64,000 nt of DNA. Source: Tissierellia bacterium. GTDB lineage: Bacteria; Bacillota; Clostridia; Tissierellales; Peptoniphilaceae. The stretch's first letter is position 1. Every line of letters starts with the position of its first letter. The position numbers were made by a program, and so were the translations under genes. The stretch lies in contig JAAYFJ010000012.1 in assembly GCA_012728295.1 (NCBI GenBank), forward strand, positions 1-64,000, written 5' to 3'. Below the pieces are notes generated by a model that saw nothing but the letters and a program-made list of their open reading frames with translations, was not told the DNA's origin and did not search any database. Of this stretch, positions 9,545 through 18,344 are shown one piece after another.

Positions 9545-10501
9545 ATGAAGGGTTATATTGATAGTATATACGAGATTATAGGTAATACACCGATGCTAAA
9601 ATTGAATAGAATTACAGAGCATTATGGGGTTAAGGGAAATATTTTTGCTAAGTTGGAATATTTAAATCCCGGGTTCAGTAAAAAAGATAGACCTGCGTTG
9701 GAGATGATAGAAGCTGCAAAATCAAGTGGAAGTCTAAAGCCAGGACAAACAGTACTAGAGGTTACCAGTGGGAATACTGGAACAGGGTTGGCAATAGTCT
9801 GCCAAGCAAAAGGACACCATTTTATTGCGTGCATGTCCCAAGGAAACTCTATGGAAAGAGCCAGAATGATGAGGGCTTTAGGTGCGGAAGTGATAATTGT
9901 GCCACAGGGGAAAGATTCTGTAATAGGACAGGTTTCTGGAGATGATTTAAAGCTTGTTGAAGAAAAGGCGGATGAGATCCTAAAAGAACGCAATGCCTTT
10001 AGGGCAAATCAATTTATCCAAGATAGTGCCTATGAGGCCCATTTTAAAACAGCTGATGAAATGTGGAATCAATTAGATGGGGAAATAGATGTATTCATGG
10101 ATATACTAGGAAGTGGTGGAACTTTTAGAGGTTGTGCTAAAAGATTAAAAGAACACAACGGGGATATTCAGTGCTATGCTGTGGAGCCTAAAAATGCTGC
10201 AGTATATGCAGGACATGCTATAGTTAACAATGGGCGACACCAGATTCAAGGTTGTGGATATGCAAGGGATTTGCCTATTGTTGATAAAGACTATATGGAT
10301 GGATATATACAAGTGGGGGATGAAGAAGCCATTCAAATGACCAGAGATTTAGCCAGATTAGAGGGCGCTTTTGTAGGATACTCTTCTGGAGCAAACGTCA
10401 GCGCAGCTGTAAAGCTATTAAAAGAGCTGGATAGGGATATCAATATAGTATTGACATTAAATGACAGCGGATTAAAATATTTGAGCACAGATTTATTTTA
10501 A
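9545..10501 (+). CDS. PLP-dependent cysteine synthase-family enzyme
   Basis: 318 residues of the beta-family (type II) PLP enzymes. Visible are the N-terminal GNTPMLKLN, the Schiff-base lysine region NPGFSKKDRP, the phosphate/substrate loop SGNTGTG, the PLP-phosphate loop GSGGTF and GYSSGAN. In typical O-acetylserine sulfhydrylase the lysine motif is NPGGSVKDR and the glycine loop is GTGGT, so this is a divergent member. It could make cysteine from O-acetylserine or act in a related beta-replacement or beta-elimination. A strong RBS AAGGAGG precedes the ATG. No serine acetyltransferase is adjacent. Confidence 0.85.
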   Translation: MKGYIDSIYEIIGNTPMLKLNRITEHYGVKGNIFAKLEYLNPGFSKKDRPALEMIEAAKSSGSLKPGQTVLEVTSGNTGTGLAIVCQAKGHHFIACMSQGNSMERARMMRALGAEVIIVPQGKDSVIGQVSGDDLKLVEEKADEILKERNAFRANQFIQDSAYEAHFKTADEMWNQLDGEIDVFMDILGSGGTFRGCAKRLKEHNGDIQCYAVEPKNAAVYAGHAIVNNGRHQIQGCGYARDLPIVDKDYMDGYIQVGDEEAIQMTRDLARLEGAFVGYSSGANVSAAVKLLKELDRDINIVLTLNDSGLKYLSTDLF

Positions 10502-10542
10502 TATAAAACCGTAATAAAACTTAAGTTGTCGATGGGAGTAAT

Positions 10543-10605
10543 AGAATTAAGAAGAACATTTAATCACTATTTGAGTGAAAGATGTACTTCTTAATTCTTT
10601 TTTAT
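10543..10605 (+). terminator. Terminator after the cysteine-synthase-like gene
   Basis: Perfect 12-bp arms AGAATTAAGAAG and CTTCTTAATTCT enclose a 32-base loop. The loop can fold further (TCACT with AGTGA). A run of Ts follows. Confidence 0.75.
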
Positions 10606-10626
10606 TTGAAAAATTAAGAGAAAGGG

Positions 10627-10776
10627 GTGAAAATAAGGGATTTTGAAAAGATAACAGCACTTTATGAAAGATTATGCTGTGATGATGAACCTTAAGGAGA
10701 AAGCAATTGCATTGTAAATCAAAAGAAAATCCTTGAAGAATATGCAATAAAAAATAAAGACAAAATGGTATGGTAA
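10627..10776 (+). pseudogene. Remnant of a serine recombinase N-terminus
   Basis: Reading from the GTG at 10627, the frame gives KITALYERL, DDEP, a TAA stop at codon 23, then in the same frame GES, IVNQKKILEEYA and a second stop. This matches the start of Tn4451-type large serine recombinases (ALYERLSRDDE, ESNSI-NQK, LE-YA), whose catalytic serine is in the second segment. The catalytic arginine-rich core and the whole C-terminus are missing. It marks the edge of a decayed mobile element directly before the ABC-transporter island. Confidence 0.7.
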
Positions 10777-11438
10777 AAAAATAATAGATTTTATAAAATC
10801 ATCATACTCAGTCAGCGGTTATTTTTAGCTCAAAAAAAAAACAAAATTATAATTAAGCAAAAAGTTGACAAATTTCACTAGAGGAATACACTAATAATAA
10901 TTAGTATTATTTAGCTGCAGGAAATTGATAAAAATGCGAGATAAGAGTGATAAAAAAGCGTTATAGCATTTAATTATCGTACAAAGTTTTAGAAGACAAT
11001 TCTTTACATAGAAAATTTTGTTCTGCAAAGTCACAGTGGAAAACCCAAAGTAAAGCCGGAATGTATATTGAAATCTAAGATTATAAAAATGGTACGTTGA
11101 TAATTGAAAATTAAGGAAGTAATGTATTATTGAATATGCACAAAACAAGATAACTCTACTTATATTCAACATAAAATAGAAGAGAGTATACTTATCTGTA
11201 ATTGCATATACAATTAATTGGAGTAATTTAAAACAGCGATACGTAGACATCACATGAGAAGGCTTTGCGTAAGACCTGATAATACATCATATTGGGATTA
11301 TAAATATGAGTACGAAATGTTAGGTTGTACATGTTACCTAGTGTAAGAAACCTTTAAAATGATAGTTTGATAATTACAAATAAGACGCTTGTTTATTTTC
11401 TTAGTCTGCCCAATAATTGGATAAGTTGGAGGTGTTAT
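10777..11438 (+). other. Gene-poor, degenerate stretch with a promoter-like site and a 30-codon ORF
   Basis: No convincing protein family is seen in any frame. Two items stand out. A TTGACA at 10865-10870, 16 bases from TACACT at 10887-10892, overlaps an A/T-rich dyad (CTAATAATA with TATTATTTAG). An ORF from ATG 11254 to 11346 would encode a 30-residue peptide rich in aromatic residues and ending MLGCTCYLV, but has no clear ribosome site. At 11321-11340 there is an imperfect dyad with TAGGT and ACCTA arms around TGTACA. The stretch looks like decaying mobile-element DNA and may contain the promoter of the lipoprotein operon. Confidence 0.5.
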
Positions 11439-12445
11439 GTGAAAAAGTCAATATTCAAAAGTTTAGTTTTTTTCACTTTAGTCTTAATGCTAGTAGGTTG
11501 TACAAAAACTATTGAGAAGCACTTAGAACATGGGAAAATCCCAAACTATTCTGACAGAGAAGCTAGTATGATAGTTGAAAGAGACATGAATGAATTTAAA
11601 AGCATCACTTCAAATGACTATAGCAAGGAAAGTTTTACGCTAGAATTCATAGGTAGTTGTGCAGGAGTGACTTGTTTAGATGATACAATTTTAATCTCAG
11701 ATGAGAAAAATGATTGTTTATTTGTAACCAAAGGTGATAGTTTAATTGGACGTGTAGGGAACACAGGGTCAGGAGAGCTTGAATTTATTAAACCTGGAGC
11801 AATAAAGCAATATAATGGTGAAATTTTTATTTTGGACAGGGGTAACCACAGAGTCCAAGTTTTAGATTTAGATTTAGGATTTAAACGATTCATACCTTTG
11901 GAAACAAAGGGAAAATACGATGAATTGTTGGAGTATGATAATATGGCCGTATTTGATACTGGAATAGTTTTAAGCACCAATGGCTTACCATCTATTGAGA
12001 TTCATCTTTATAGCATTGAGGGTGAAAACTACAGCGTAGTGTTAGAAGATTTTTTTGGTTGTTTAGAAGCAAACGAGAACAGCGTTTATGCTATAAATAA
12101 AGTTGTTCCTATCTATGATAAGAAAGAATTGGTATCCTTGAGGAATGGACCTGGATGGTTTTTAAAGCTAAGTGGAGAAAAAAATATTTTGAAGAGATAA
12201 ATAGTATTCCTGCAGGACTGTTTATCTCGGCAATGATGGTTGATGGAAATAGAATTATTGCGTGGTCTAATGCAATAAAATCTCTATTGGAATTTAACAT
12301 AGAAGGGAACTATGTTTCTACCATAATGGAATTTGTCATGGATTCTGAGATTAGTGATGTGGCTTTGGCTATAGATGATGACGGCGATTATTGGATGAGT
12401 GTTAATGGGAGTAATGAAATATATAAAGTAAAGAGAGCTAAATAA
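11439..12445 (+). pseudogene. Six-bladed beta-propeller lipoprotein, frameshifted
   Basis: The start is GTG 11439: GGAGGT lies 5 bases upstream and the product begins with a lysine-rich signal peptide and lipobox LVGC, so it should be a lipid-anchored exported protein. The body has the repeats of NHL/six-bladed propellers (TCLDDTILISDEKN, NEIFILDRGNHRVQVLDL-like segments, DDDGDYW near the end). The frame breaks at an A7 run (12178-12184). One more A joins SGEK to KYFEEINSIPAG and gives a 335-residue protein. It heads a cluster with two FtsX permeases and an ATPase, suggesting a substrate-binding or accessory role. Ligand unknown. Confidence 0.75.
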
Positions 12446-12460
12446 TATTTAGCTCTCTTT
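12432..12460 (+). terminator. Terminator or attenuator after the propeller gene
   Basis: AGAGAGCTAAAT and ATTTAGCTCTCTTT form a stem spanning the stop codon at 12443-12445. It separates the lipoprotein from the permease gene 45 bases downstream, so read-through would be needed for one operon. Confidence 0.7.
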
Positions 12461-12489
12461 ACAAACTTGAGATTTCAGTTGAGGGAAAA

Positions 12490-13598
12490 ATGAGAAATAT
12501 TGGTTATTTAATTCATAGAAAGATATTGGATAGTAAAAAAGAATGGAAAGGCTTTGTTGTTTATTTTTTAATTTTCTATTTGGGGATTTTATTGCCTGCT
12601 TTTTCTTGGGGGAATTTCAGTTATTTAAAGAGAATTGAAGCTTTTATGTCTGTTTCTAATTATGAAAATGTGGTTCATTTAGATTGGTTTTCTGACAAGT
12701 CTGTTAGAGATGTTTTTGATAGTGGGAATATGCCATTTATTACTGCATTTAAAAGGATTGAGATTGACGATGTGACAATTTTTACTGTGCTAGGAACGGA
12801 TGGGAAGCAAAGTTTGTATAAGAATGTCTTTATGGAATATAAAGGACGTAAAATCAATGAAGATGACGATGAAAATGGAGAGTTGATATGTACTGTCAAC
12901 AGTGAATTTGCAAAATTACATGGATTTTCGTTGGGGAATTACCTTAAAATAGGAGAAAATGATTATAAAATAGTTGGAATTTGCAAGGATGTTGAAACAA
13001 AAGGACTAATAGAAATACCTTTGTCGACTTTTGAAAAGTACATTCTAAAGCATGGGATTAAAGTTCAATATAGTGGAATATTTAGTGCTAATAATGGTCA
13101 ATCCACAAAGGATCTGGGGGATGTTTTACAAAGTGCATTAAAGGATCAGGGTATTGACAACGGAAGGGTTCTACGGGGGTTGATTTAAAGGTTGTTTCTG
13201 ATAAATTTATATCAGAGCGCCGTGGCATTAGAATTGCTCTGGTTCTTGCGGGAGGAGTTTTTTTTATTACAAACAGCATTATTGTTTTCCTTGGAAAGTT
13301 TGATGATGAAAAAAAGAATATTGCCATTAGAATGGCATTGGGTGCGAACTATTACACTGAAATAATTTCAAATATTATTGAGTGTGTTTTTATTTCCGGT
13401 GGGGCGGCAATTCTTGCGTTGATGACGATTAAACCTTTGGCAGGTTTTGCACAGCTAGAAGATGTGGTGTTGGTAGATAGCTTTACTTTTAGGGCTGTCA
13501 TTGCAACCTCTTTACTTGCGGGAATTATCATTAACGGAGTCATATTTATTAAAATGCAAACTGTTAAAGTTAATGATTTATTGAAAACGGGAGAGTAG
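12490..13598 (+). pseudogene. FtsX/MacB-type ABC permease, frameshifted
   Basis: The ATG at 12490 follows GAGGG. The first part has an N-terminal membrane segment (FVVYFLIFYLGILLPAF) and an extracellular MacB-like domain (AKLHGFSLG, YKIVGICKD). The frame stops after RGLI. Adding one G to the G5 run at 13175-13179 restores VDLKVVSDKF, then ISERRGIRIALVLAGG and IAIRMALGA with further membrane helices, for a total of 369 residues. The restored protein has the four-helix layout of FtsX-domain permeases. If real, the break removes the three C-terminal helices and would inactivate the transporter. Stop is 2 bases before the next permease. Confidence 0.75.
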
Positions 13599-13600
13599 TT

Positions 13601-14791
13601 ATGAGCTTTTTAATACATAAATTATTTCTCATGATAAGAGCGAAAAAATGGATATATATTCTATTGATACTTGAAATTGCTGTAGGGGTTGGAATGCTAT
13701 CATTTGCTTTTAATATATTTTTTTCGCTACAAGCAAAGAAAACGGAAATTCTAAAGTATAACAGAGATATAGTCATTGATGTTAGTAAATATGAGAATAC
13801 TGAGGATGAAGATTTAGAATATAGTTTTGAAGATTATGTGGCCATTTCTAAAATAATTGACGGAGATGTGATTTTTAAATCTTTTTTTAATCAGTCGTTT
13901 ATTAAAGATGGGACGATTACAGAATTTCCTTCGTTCCTTGTTGATTTCGAAAAGCTTGGGATTAGTAACGATGTGGTTTATTTTGGAGATAAAGCCTATG
14001 AGTTTTTGTTTAAGAATGAGGACTATGGGCAAATAGATGATTTTATTGAATATACGGATTTAAAGGTTTTATTAAATTCTGATAGTCAAAACCCAATGGT
14101 TTTTAAAACGGATTTAATTCCCATTAATTCAGAAGAGGAGCTTAAAACAATAGTAGGGAATGAAACAATAAACACAGATAAGATTATATTATTCCCCATA
14201 TATTTACTTCCTGAGTTTCAAAGCTCAGGGCAGGGCTGTGGAAAGTGTGTTATGGAGTTTGTAAACCTTAACAAAGACACAATAAATGAGGATATTCAAA
14301 AGATACAGAATTATTTTATTAAAAACAAATCCTCTAATACCAGATATAATATTACAAAACCGATGGTCAATTTTGAATACAGCATAGCACACATAAGAAA
14401 AATATCGGACATGGTTAAGTGTGTTGGGTTATTGTTGATGCTAATCATATATTTGGGTCAGGGTTTAATTTTTGATATGATTTATAGAAAAAGACATTCA
14501 AGCATAGGGATAAGCCTTGCTTGTGGGTTAAATCCAATCAATAATTATATTGAGTTATTTGGAGAGATACTTTTGATTAATCTTACGGGTATGGTATCTG
14601 GTTTAGCGATTGGTTACGTTGCTACAAGATTAATCGGACCCGGGATTATGACCAACTTTACTTTAGGAATGCACTATATGACTGTGGTAGTTGTTTTTTC
14701 AATTTGTCTTATTGCTTCTTTGCTGACTCTTTTTTATATTAATAGAGGGTTAACAGGGAAAAATCCATCACAACTATTAAGAAATGAATAG
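13601..14791 (+). CDS. FtsX-domain ABC transporter permease
   Basis: 396 residues, intact. An N-terminal helix (WIYILLILEIAVGVGMLSFAF) is followed by a large extracellular domain of about 220 residues. That domain contains a GQGCGKC motif with two cysteines near the middle that could be redox-active or metal-binding. Three C-terminal helices begin around MVKCVGLLLMLIIYLG. The layout is that of MacB/FtsX permeases, which usually move lipoproteins, peptides or transmit force rather than import nutrients. The RBS GGGAGA overlaps the end of the preceding permease gene, so the pair would be translated together and probably form a heterodimer. Confidence 0.82.
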   Translation: MSFLIHKLFLMIRAKKWIYILLILEIAVGVGMLSFAFNIFFSLQAKKTEILKYNRDIVIDVSKYENTEDEDLEYSFEDYVAISKIIDGDVIFKSFFNQSFIKDGTITEFPSFLVDFEKLGISNDVVYFGDKAYEFLFKNEDYGQIDDFIEYTDLKVLLNSDSQNPMVFKTDLIPINSEEELKTIVGNETINTDKIILFPIYLLPEFQSSGQGCGKCVMEFVNLNKDTINEDIQKIQNYFIKNKSSNTRYNITKPMVNFEYSIAHIRKISDMVKCVGLLLMLIIYLGQGLIFDMIYRKRHSSIGISLACGLNPINNYIELFGEILLINLTGMVSGLAIGYVATRLIGPGIMTNFTLGMHYMTVVVVFSICLIASLLTLFYINRGLTGKNPSQLLRNE

Positions 14792-14801
14792 AGAGGGTAC
14801 A

Positions 14802-15461
14802 ATGTTAAAGCTTGAAAAAATAGGAAAAGAATACAAGGACAAATGGAATAAGCTATGTGTGCTAAAGGATTTGGATTTGTATGTAGAGCAAGGTGAGTTT
14901 ATTTGCATTTATGGGAAATCGGGGTGTGGAAAGTCTACTTTGCTTAATATTATGGGGCTATTAGATGATTATACTTTTGGCAACTATTTTATTGATGGTG
15001 AGGATACCAAAGATTATAACATGCGACAAATTTCCTTGCTTCGCAATAAGAAATTTGGTTTTATTTTTCAGTCTTTTCATTTAATCTCGGAGATGAGTGT
15101 TTTAGAGAATGGTTGTATGCCTCTTGGATATGCAGGTGTTGGAAGAAAAGAAAGAGAGGCACGTGCTAAAGAATTATTAAATGATTTAGGGGTTGGAGGT
15201 GCTATTAACAAGTACCCATTGCAGATATCAGGTGGAGAAAAACAAAGGGTTGCCATCGCCAGAGCTATTTCAAATTCACCTTCTGTGATTTTAGCCGATG
15301 AACCCACAGGAAACCTGGATGAAAAAAATGGATTAATGGTTATGGAAAAATTAAAGATTATTAACGATAAAGGTGTTACTGTGATCATGGTCACCCATGA
15401 CAAGAGTTTAGCAAAGTTTGGTAGCAGGGTTTTACAAATGGCTGATGGCAAATTTGTTTAG
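14802..15461 (+). CDS. ABC transporter ATP-binding protein, MacB/LolD type
   Basis: The ATG at 14802 is preferred (GAGAGGG 5 bases upstream); the in-frame ATG at 14784 lies inside the upstream gene. 219 residues with Walker A GKSGCGKST, Q-loop FQSFHL, signature ISGGEKQRVAIARA, Walker B VILADEPTGNLD and H-loop VTHDKS. This is the ATPase partner of the two preceding FtsX-type permeases. Together with the lipoprotein they make a four-gene export or resistance-like cassette of unknown substrate. A hairpin 190 bases downstream closes the unit. Confidence 0.92.
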   Translation: MLKLEKIGKEYKDKWNKLCVLKDLDLYVEQGEFICIYGKSGCGKSTLLNIMGLLDDYTFGNYFIDGEDTKDYNMRQISLLRNKKFGFIFQSFHLISEMSVLENGCMPLGYAGVGRKEREARAKELLNDLGVGGAINKYPLQISGGEKQRVAIARAISNSPSVILADEPTGNLDEKNGLMVMEKLKIINDKGVTVIMVTHDKSLAKFGSRVLQMADGKFV

Positions 15462-15649
15462 TAAATAATATTAAAAGTAATTGTTCGTGCATATAAAGTG
15501 AAAATAAAATTAAAGATAATAACTATAATTTTCATTCACGTGTTACATCTTAAAAATGCAATAAAATATTGTTTTTATCATATTCCTTCAATAATATTTA
15601 AGAGGATATTAGTATATGATAAGAATAACATAATACGTATATTATATAA

Positions 15650-15684
15650 TTAAGAACCCGCACGTTTTATGTACGGGTTCTTAA
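15650..15684. terminator. Bidirectional terminator between ABC cassette and citrate synthase operon
   Basis: TTAAGAACCCG and CGGGTTCTTAA arms close a hairpin lying between converging transcription units. A/T-rich flanks occur on both sides. Confidence 0.8.
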
Positions 15685-15687
15685 TTA

Positions 15688-15969
15688 TTATGTGGTTAAA
15701 AACACATAGAAAACTACGGCTACATGTATTATTGCCAGTAATGGAAAGGCAATATAGAATTTTGGCTTGCTAATTTTATGATGAAACCATAGCATACCTG
15801 CGGTTCCACCTAAAGCTCCTCCTATGGCTGCTAATAAGATTAGAGTTGCCTCCGGTATACGTCTACCGCTGGCCTTTGCCATGCTTTTGTCATAGCCCAT
15901 TAGTAATAGGGTAATCAGGTTTAGCGCTCCATAGATTGTAGGTGTAGTAAGGTTAGCTGCCCAAGCCAC
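15688..15969 (-). CDS. DUF1294 small membrane protein
   Basis: 93 residues with about three membrane helices and the DUF1294 signature: NLITLLLMGYDKSMAKASGRRIPE, seen as MGYDKSMA and RRIPE, then GGALGGTAGM and FHHKISKPKF. The family is widespread and its function is unknown. The GTG start at 15969 lies inside the end of the citrate synthase gene (17-base overlap), so it is the last gene of the acn-icd-citrate synthase transcript, ended by the hairpin at 15650-15684. Confidence 0.85.
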   Translation of the reverse strand: MAWAANLTTPTIYGALNLITLLLMGYDKSMAKASGRRIPEATLILLAAIGGALGGTAGMLWFHHKISKPKFYIAFPLLAIIHVAVVFYVFLTT

Positions 15970-17338
15970 GACGTTTCTCCGGTTGAATATATTCTCTTCT
16001 TTCTCCGATGGTGACGTACCCAGGACGGATAATTCTAGAATCTGTTAACTGCTCTAGGCGGTGAGCACACCATCCTGCCATACGAGATGTGGCAAAAAGG
16101 GGTGTGAATAGTTCTTTTGGAAATCCTAGCATATCGTAGACGAAACCAGAATAGAAGTCTACGTTTGCTCCTAATGTATATTCAGTATTTAATGCTGCTT
16201 TCAGTTCTTCTCCTGCTAGTTCCTCAAATCTAATTAGAAAGTCTAGACGTTCTTTATATGGAGAGCCCTTTTGATAAGCCAGTTCTTTTGCTTTTTCTTT
16301 TAGAAGAATTGCCCTTGGATCTGATAGGGTATATACTGCGTGGCCTAGTCCATATACAAGTCCAGACCTATCGTAGGCTTCTTTATTTATCAATCGTCTA
16401 ATATAGTCTCTAGTAGCTCCTTCATCGTTTAAATCTCTAATTCTATTAAAGGCATCTTGGAACATAGCAAAAACCTTAAGTGCCGCACCACCATGCTTAG
16501 GACCTTTCAGAGATCCAAGTGCTGTAGCTATGGCAGAGTAGGTATCAGTTCCTGAGGAAGAAACAACGTGGGTTGCAAATGCAGAGTTGTTACCACCGCC
16601 GTGCTCAGCGTGAACTACCAATAGTAAGTCCAAAAGCTCAGCTTCTTCTTTAGTGTAATAAGAATCTTCTCTGATTAAACTCAAAAGTGTTTCAGAAGTG
16701 GATAGGCCTCCTATTGGTTGGTGGAGTACTAAGCTTTTCTTATCTAGATAGTGACGCTTTGCTTGGAAGCAATAGGCAACTATCAACGGGAATTTAGATA
16801 TTATTTGGAGAGATTGCAGCAATACATTTCTCATGTCGGTATCATCAGGATTGTCATCGTAACTATATAGACAAAGAATGTTTCTCTGTAACTTATTCAT
16901 AATATCCCTAGATGGAATTTTCAAAATAACATCTTCTTTATACTGCAATGGAAGGTCTCTCATGCTGTCCAGAAGAATATGAAAGTCCAGTAATTCTTTT
17001 GGTGTAGGAAGTTCACCAAACATCAATAGAAAGACTACTTCTTCAAAACCTAGTCTGCTCTGAGATTGGAAACCGCTTACGATGCTTCTTAGTGGAATAC
17101 CTCTATATAGTAGTTCACCATGGGCTGGAATTTTTTTCCCATCCTCTTGCTTATATCCGACTACAGAGGCAATATGCGTAATACCTACTAGAACACCGGA
17201 CCCGTTAGCGTTACGAAGTCCACGTTTGATATCATATTGCTCATACAATTCTGATGGAATTGTAGCTGTCTCCTCGATGGTGTTTACCAATCTCCGGAAA
17301 TAGGCTTCATTTGCTGTTATACTTGGATAATTACGCAT
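15953..17338 (-). CDS. Citrate synthase
   Basis: 461 residues. Condenses oxaloacetate and acetyl-CoA to citrate. Catalytic regions are visible: VHAEHGGGNNS, GPKHGGA (first catalytic His), YGLGHAVYTLSDPRA (second His) and NVDFYSG (catalytic Asp). Slightly longer than typical 370-430-residue bacterial enzymes because of an N-terminal extension, as in several clostridial homologues. GGGAGGT precedes the ATG. The start overlaps the isocitrate dehydrogenase stop by 8 bases, so translation is coupled. With aconitase and isocitrate dehydrogenase it forms an oxidative branch towards glutamate. Confidence 0.96.
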   Translation of the reverse strand: MRNYPSITANEAYFRRLVNTIEETATIPSELYEQYDIKRGLRNANGSGVLVGITHIASVVGYKQEDGKKIPAHGELLYRGIPLRSIVSGFQSQSRLGFEEVVFLLMFGELPTPKELLDFHILLDSMRDLPLQYKEDVILKIPSRDIMNKLQRNILCLYSYDDNPDDTDMRNVLLQSLQIISKFPLIVAYCFQAKRHYLDKKSLVLHQPIGGLSTSETLLSLIREDSYYTKEEAELLDLLLVVHAEHGGGNNSAFATHVVSSSGTDTYSAIATALGSLKGPKHGGAALKVFAMFQDAFNRIRDLNDEGATRDYIRRLINKEAYDRSGLVYGLGHAVYTLSDPRAILLKEKAKELAYQKGSPYKERLDFLIRFEELAGEELKAALNTEYTLGANVDFYSGFVYDMLGFPKELFTPLFATSRMAGWCAHRLEQLTDSRIIRPGYVTIGERREYIQPEKRRGLGS

Positions 17339-18344
17339 TTAGTACCTCCCTTAATCTCTTAATAAATATTTTTGTATATTCCTTTGTGCCTAGTTTGCCA
17401 CCGAGATCTCTTGTAAAGTTGGATGGTTGTGACAACACTAGGTTACAGCACGTTGTGATTGCTTGGGCTTCTTTGTAATACTTCATATGGTCCAATAGCA
17501 TGGCAGCAGATAGGAACAGAGCTGTAGGGTTTGCAAGATCTTTACCGGCAATGTCTGGGGCGGATCCGTGTACGGCTTCAAATACCGCTACATCTTTACC
17601 CATATTAGCTCCTGGAGCCAATCCTAAGCCACCGATTAGACCTGCACCTAAGTCAGATAAAATATCTCCATATAGGTTTTCGGTTAAGATTATTCCGTAT
17701 TTACTTGGGTCTAGAACCAGTTCCATTGCCATATGATCTACTAGAATCTCTTCCAATGCTATTCCAGGGTATTGAATAGCTACTTTTCTCGCAGATTCTA
17801 GGAAAAGACCATCTGTTAGCTTCATAATATTAGCTTTAGTAACTACTGTAACCTTTTCTTTATTATGAGCCAGAGCATATTCAAAAGCTGCTTTAGCTAT
17901 ACGTCTTGAGCCTTTAGCTGTTATTACCTTTATACTGTGAGCTTCATCTTCTGATATTTGTTCTTCAATTCCTGCGTATAAATCTTCTGTATTTTCTCTA
18001 AATATAATTAAATCTACTTTATCATATCGTCTTGGAACTTTTCCAAAGCCTCTAATTGGGCGGATATTTGCAAATAGGTCAAAGTGTCTTCTAAGGGTGA
18101 CGTTAACGCTGCGGAAACCTCCTCCGATTGGCGTTGTAACAGGGCCTTTGAGAGCAATTTCATATTTTGCAATTGCATCGATGGTCTCTTGTGGAATTAA
18201 TTCTCCAGTTGCTTCTAATGCATTTGCTCCCATAGTATGATATTCAAAGTCAATTGGTAGGTTTAAAGATTTTAGCATTTCCACCGTTGCGTCTGTTATT
18301 TCGGGACCTATTCCATCTCCTGGTATTATTACAATTGTTCTCAT
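17331..18344 (-). CDS. icd: Isocitrate/isopropylmalate-type dehydrogenase (probable NAD-isocitrate dehydrogenase)
   Basis: 337 residues of the beta-decarboxylating dehydrogenase family. Motifs: IPGDGIGPE at the N-terminus, FRENTEDLYAGIE substrate loop, TKANIMKLTDGLF, and ENLYGDILSDLGAGLIGGLG near the metal site. The short length is that of NAD-dependent isocitrate or homoisocitrate dehydrogenases rather than the 400-residue NADP enzyme. Its place between aconitase and citrate synthase makes isocitrate the likely substrate. Start and aconitase stop overlap (TAATG). Confidence 0.93.
   Translation of the reverse strand: MRTIVIIPGDGIGPEITDATVEMLKSLNLPIDFEYHTMGANALEATGELIPQETIDAIAKYEIALKGPVTTPIGGGFRSVNVTLRRHFDLFANIRPIRGFGKVPRRYDKVDLIIFRENTEDLYAGIEEQISEDEAHSIKVITAKGSRRIAKAAFEYALAHNKEKVTVVTKANIMKLTDGLFLESARKVAIQYPGIALEEILVDHMAMELVLDPSKYGIILTENLYGDILSDLGAGLIGGLGLAPGANMGKDVAVFEAVHGSAPDIAGKDLANPTALFLSAAMLLDHMKYYKEAQAITTCCNLVLSQPSNFTRDLGGKLGTKEYTKIFIKRLREVLNA

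Noticed and set aside
10891-11253. 120-codon minus-strand ORF in the degenerate stretch
   Set aside because: No family signature and low-complexity composition (Y, F, I, L); most likely chance in A/T-rich sequence.
11367-11395. TTGATA followed 17 bases later by TGTTTA as promoter of the lipoprotein gene
   Set aside because: The -10 matches the consensus at too few positions.
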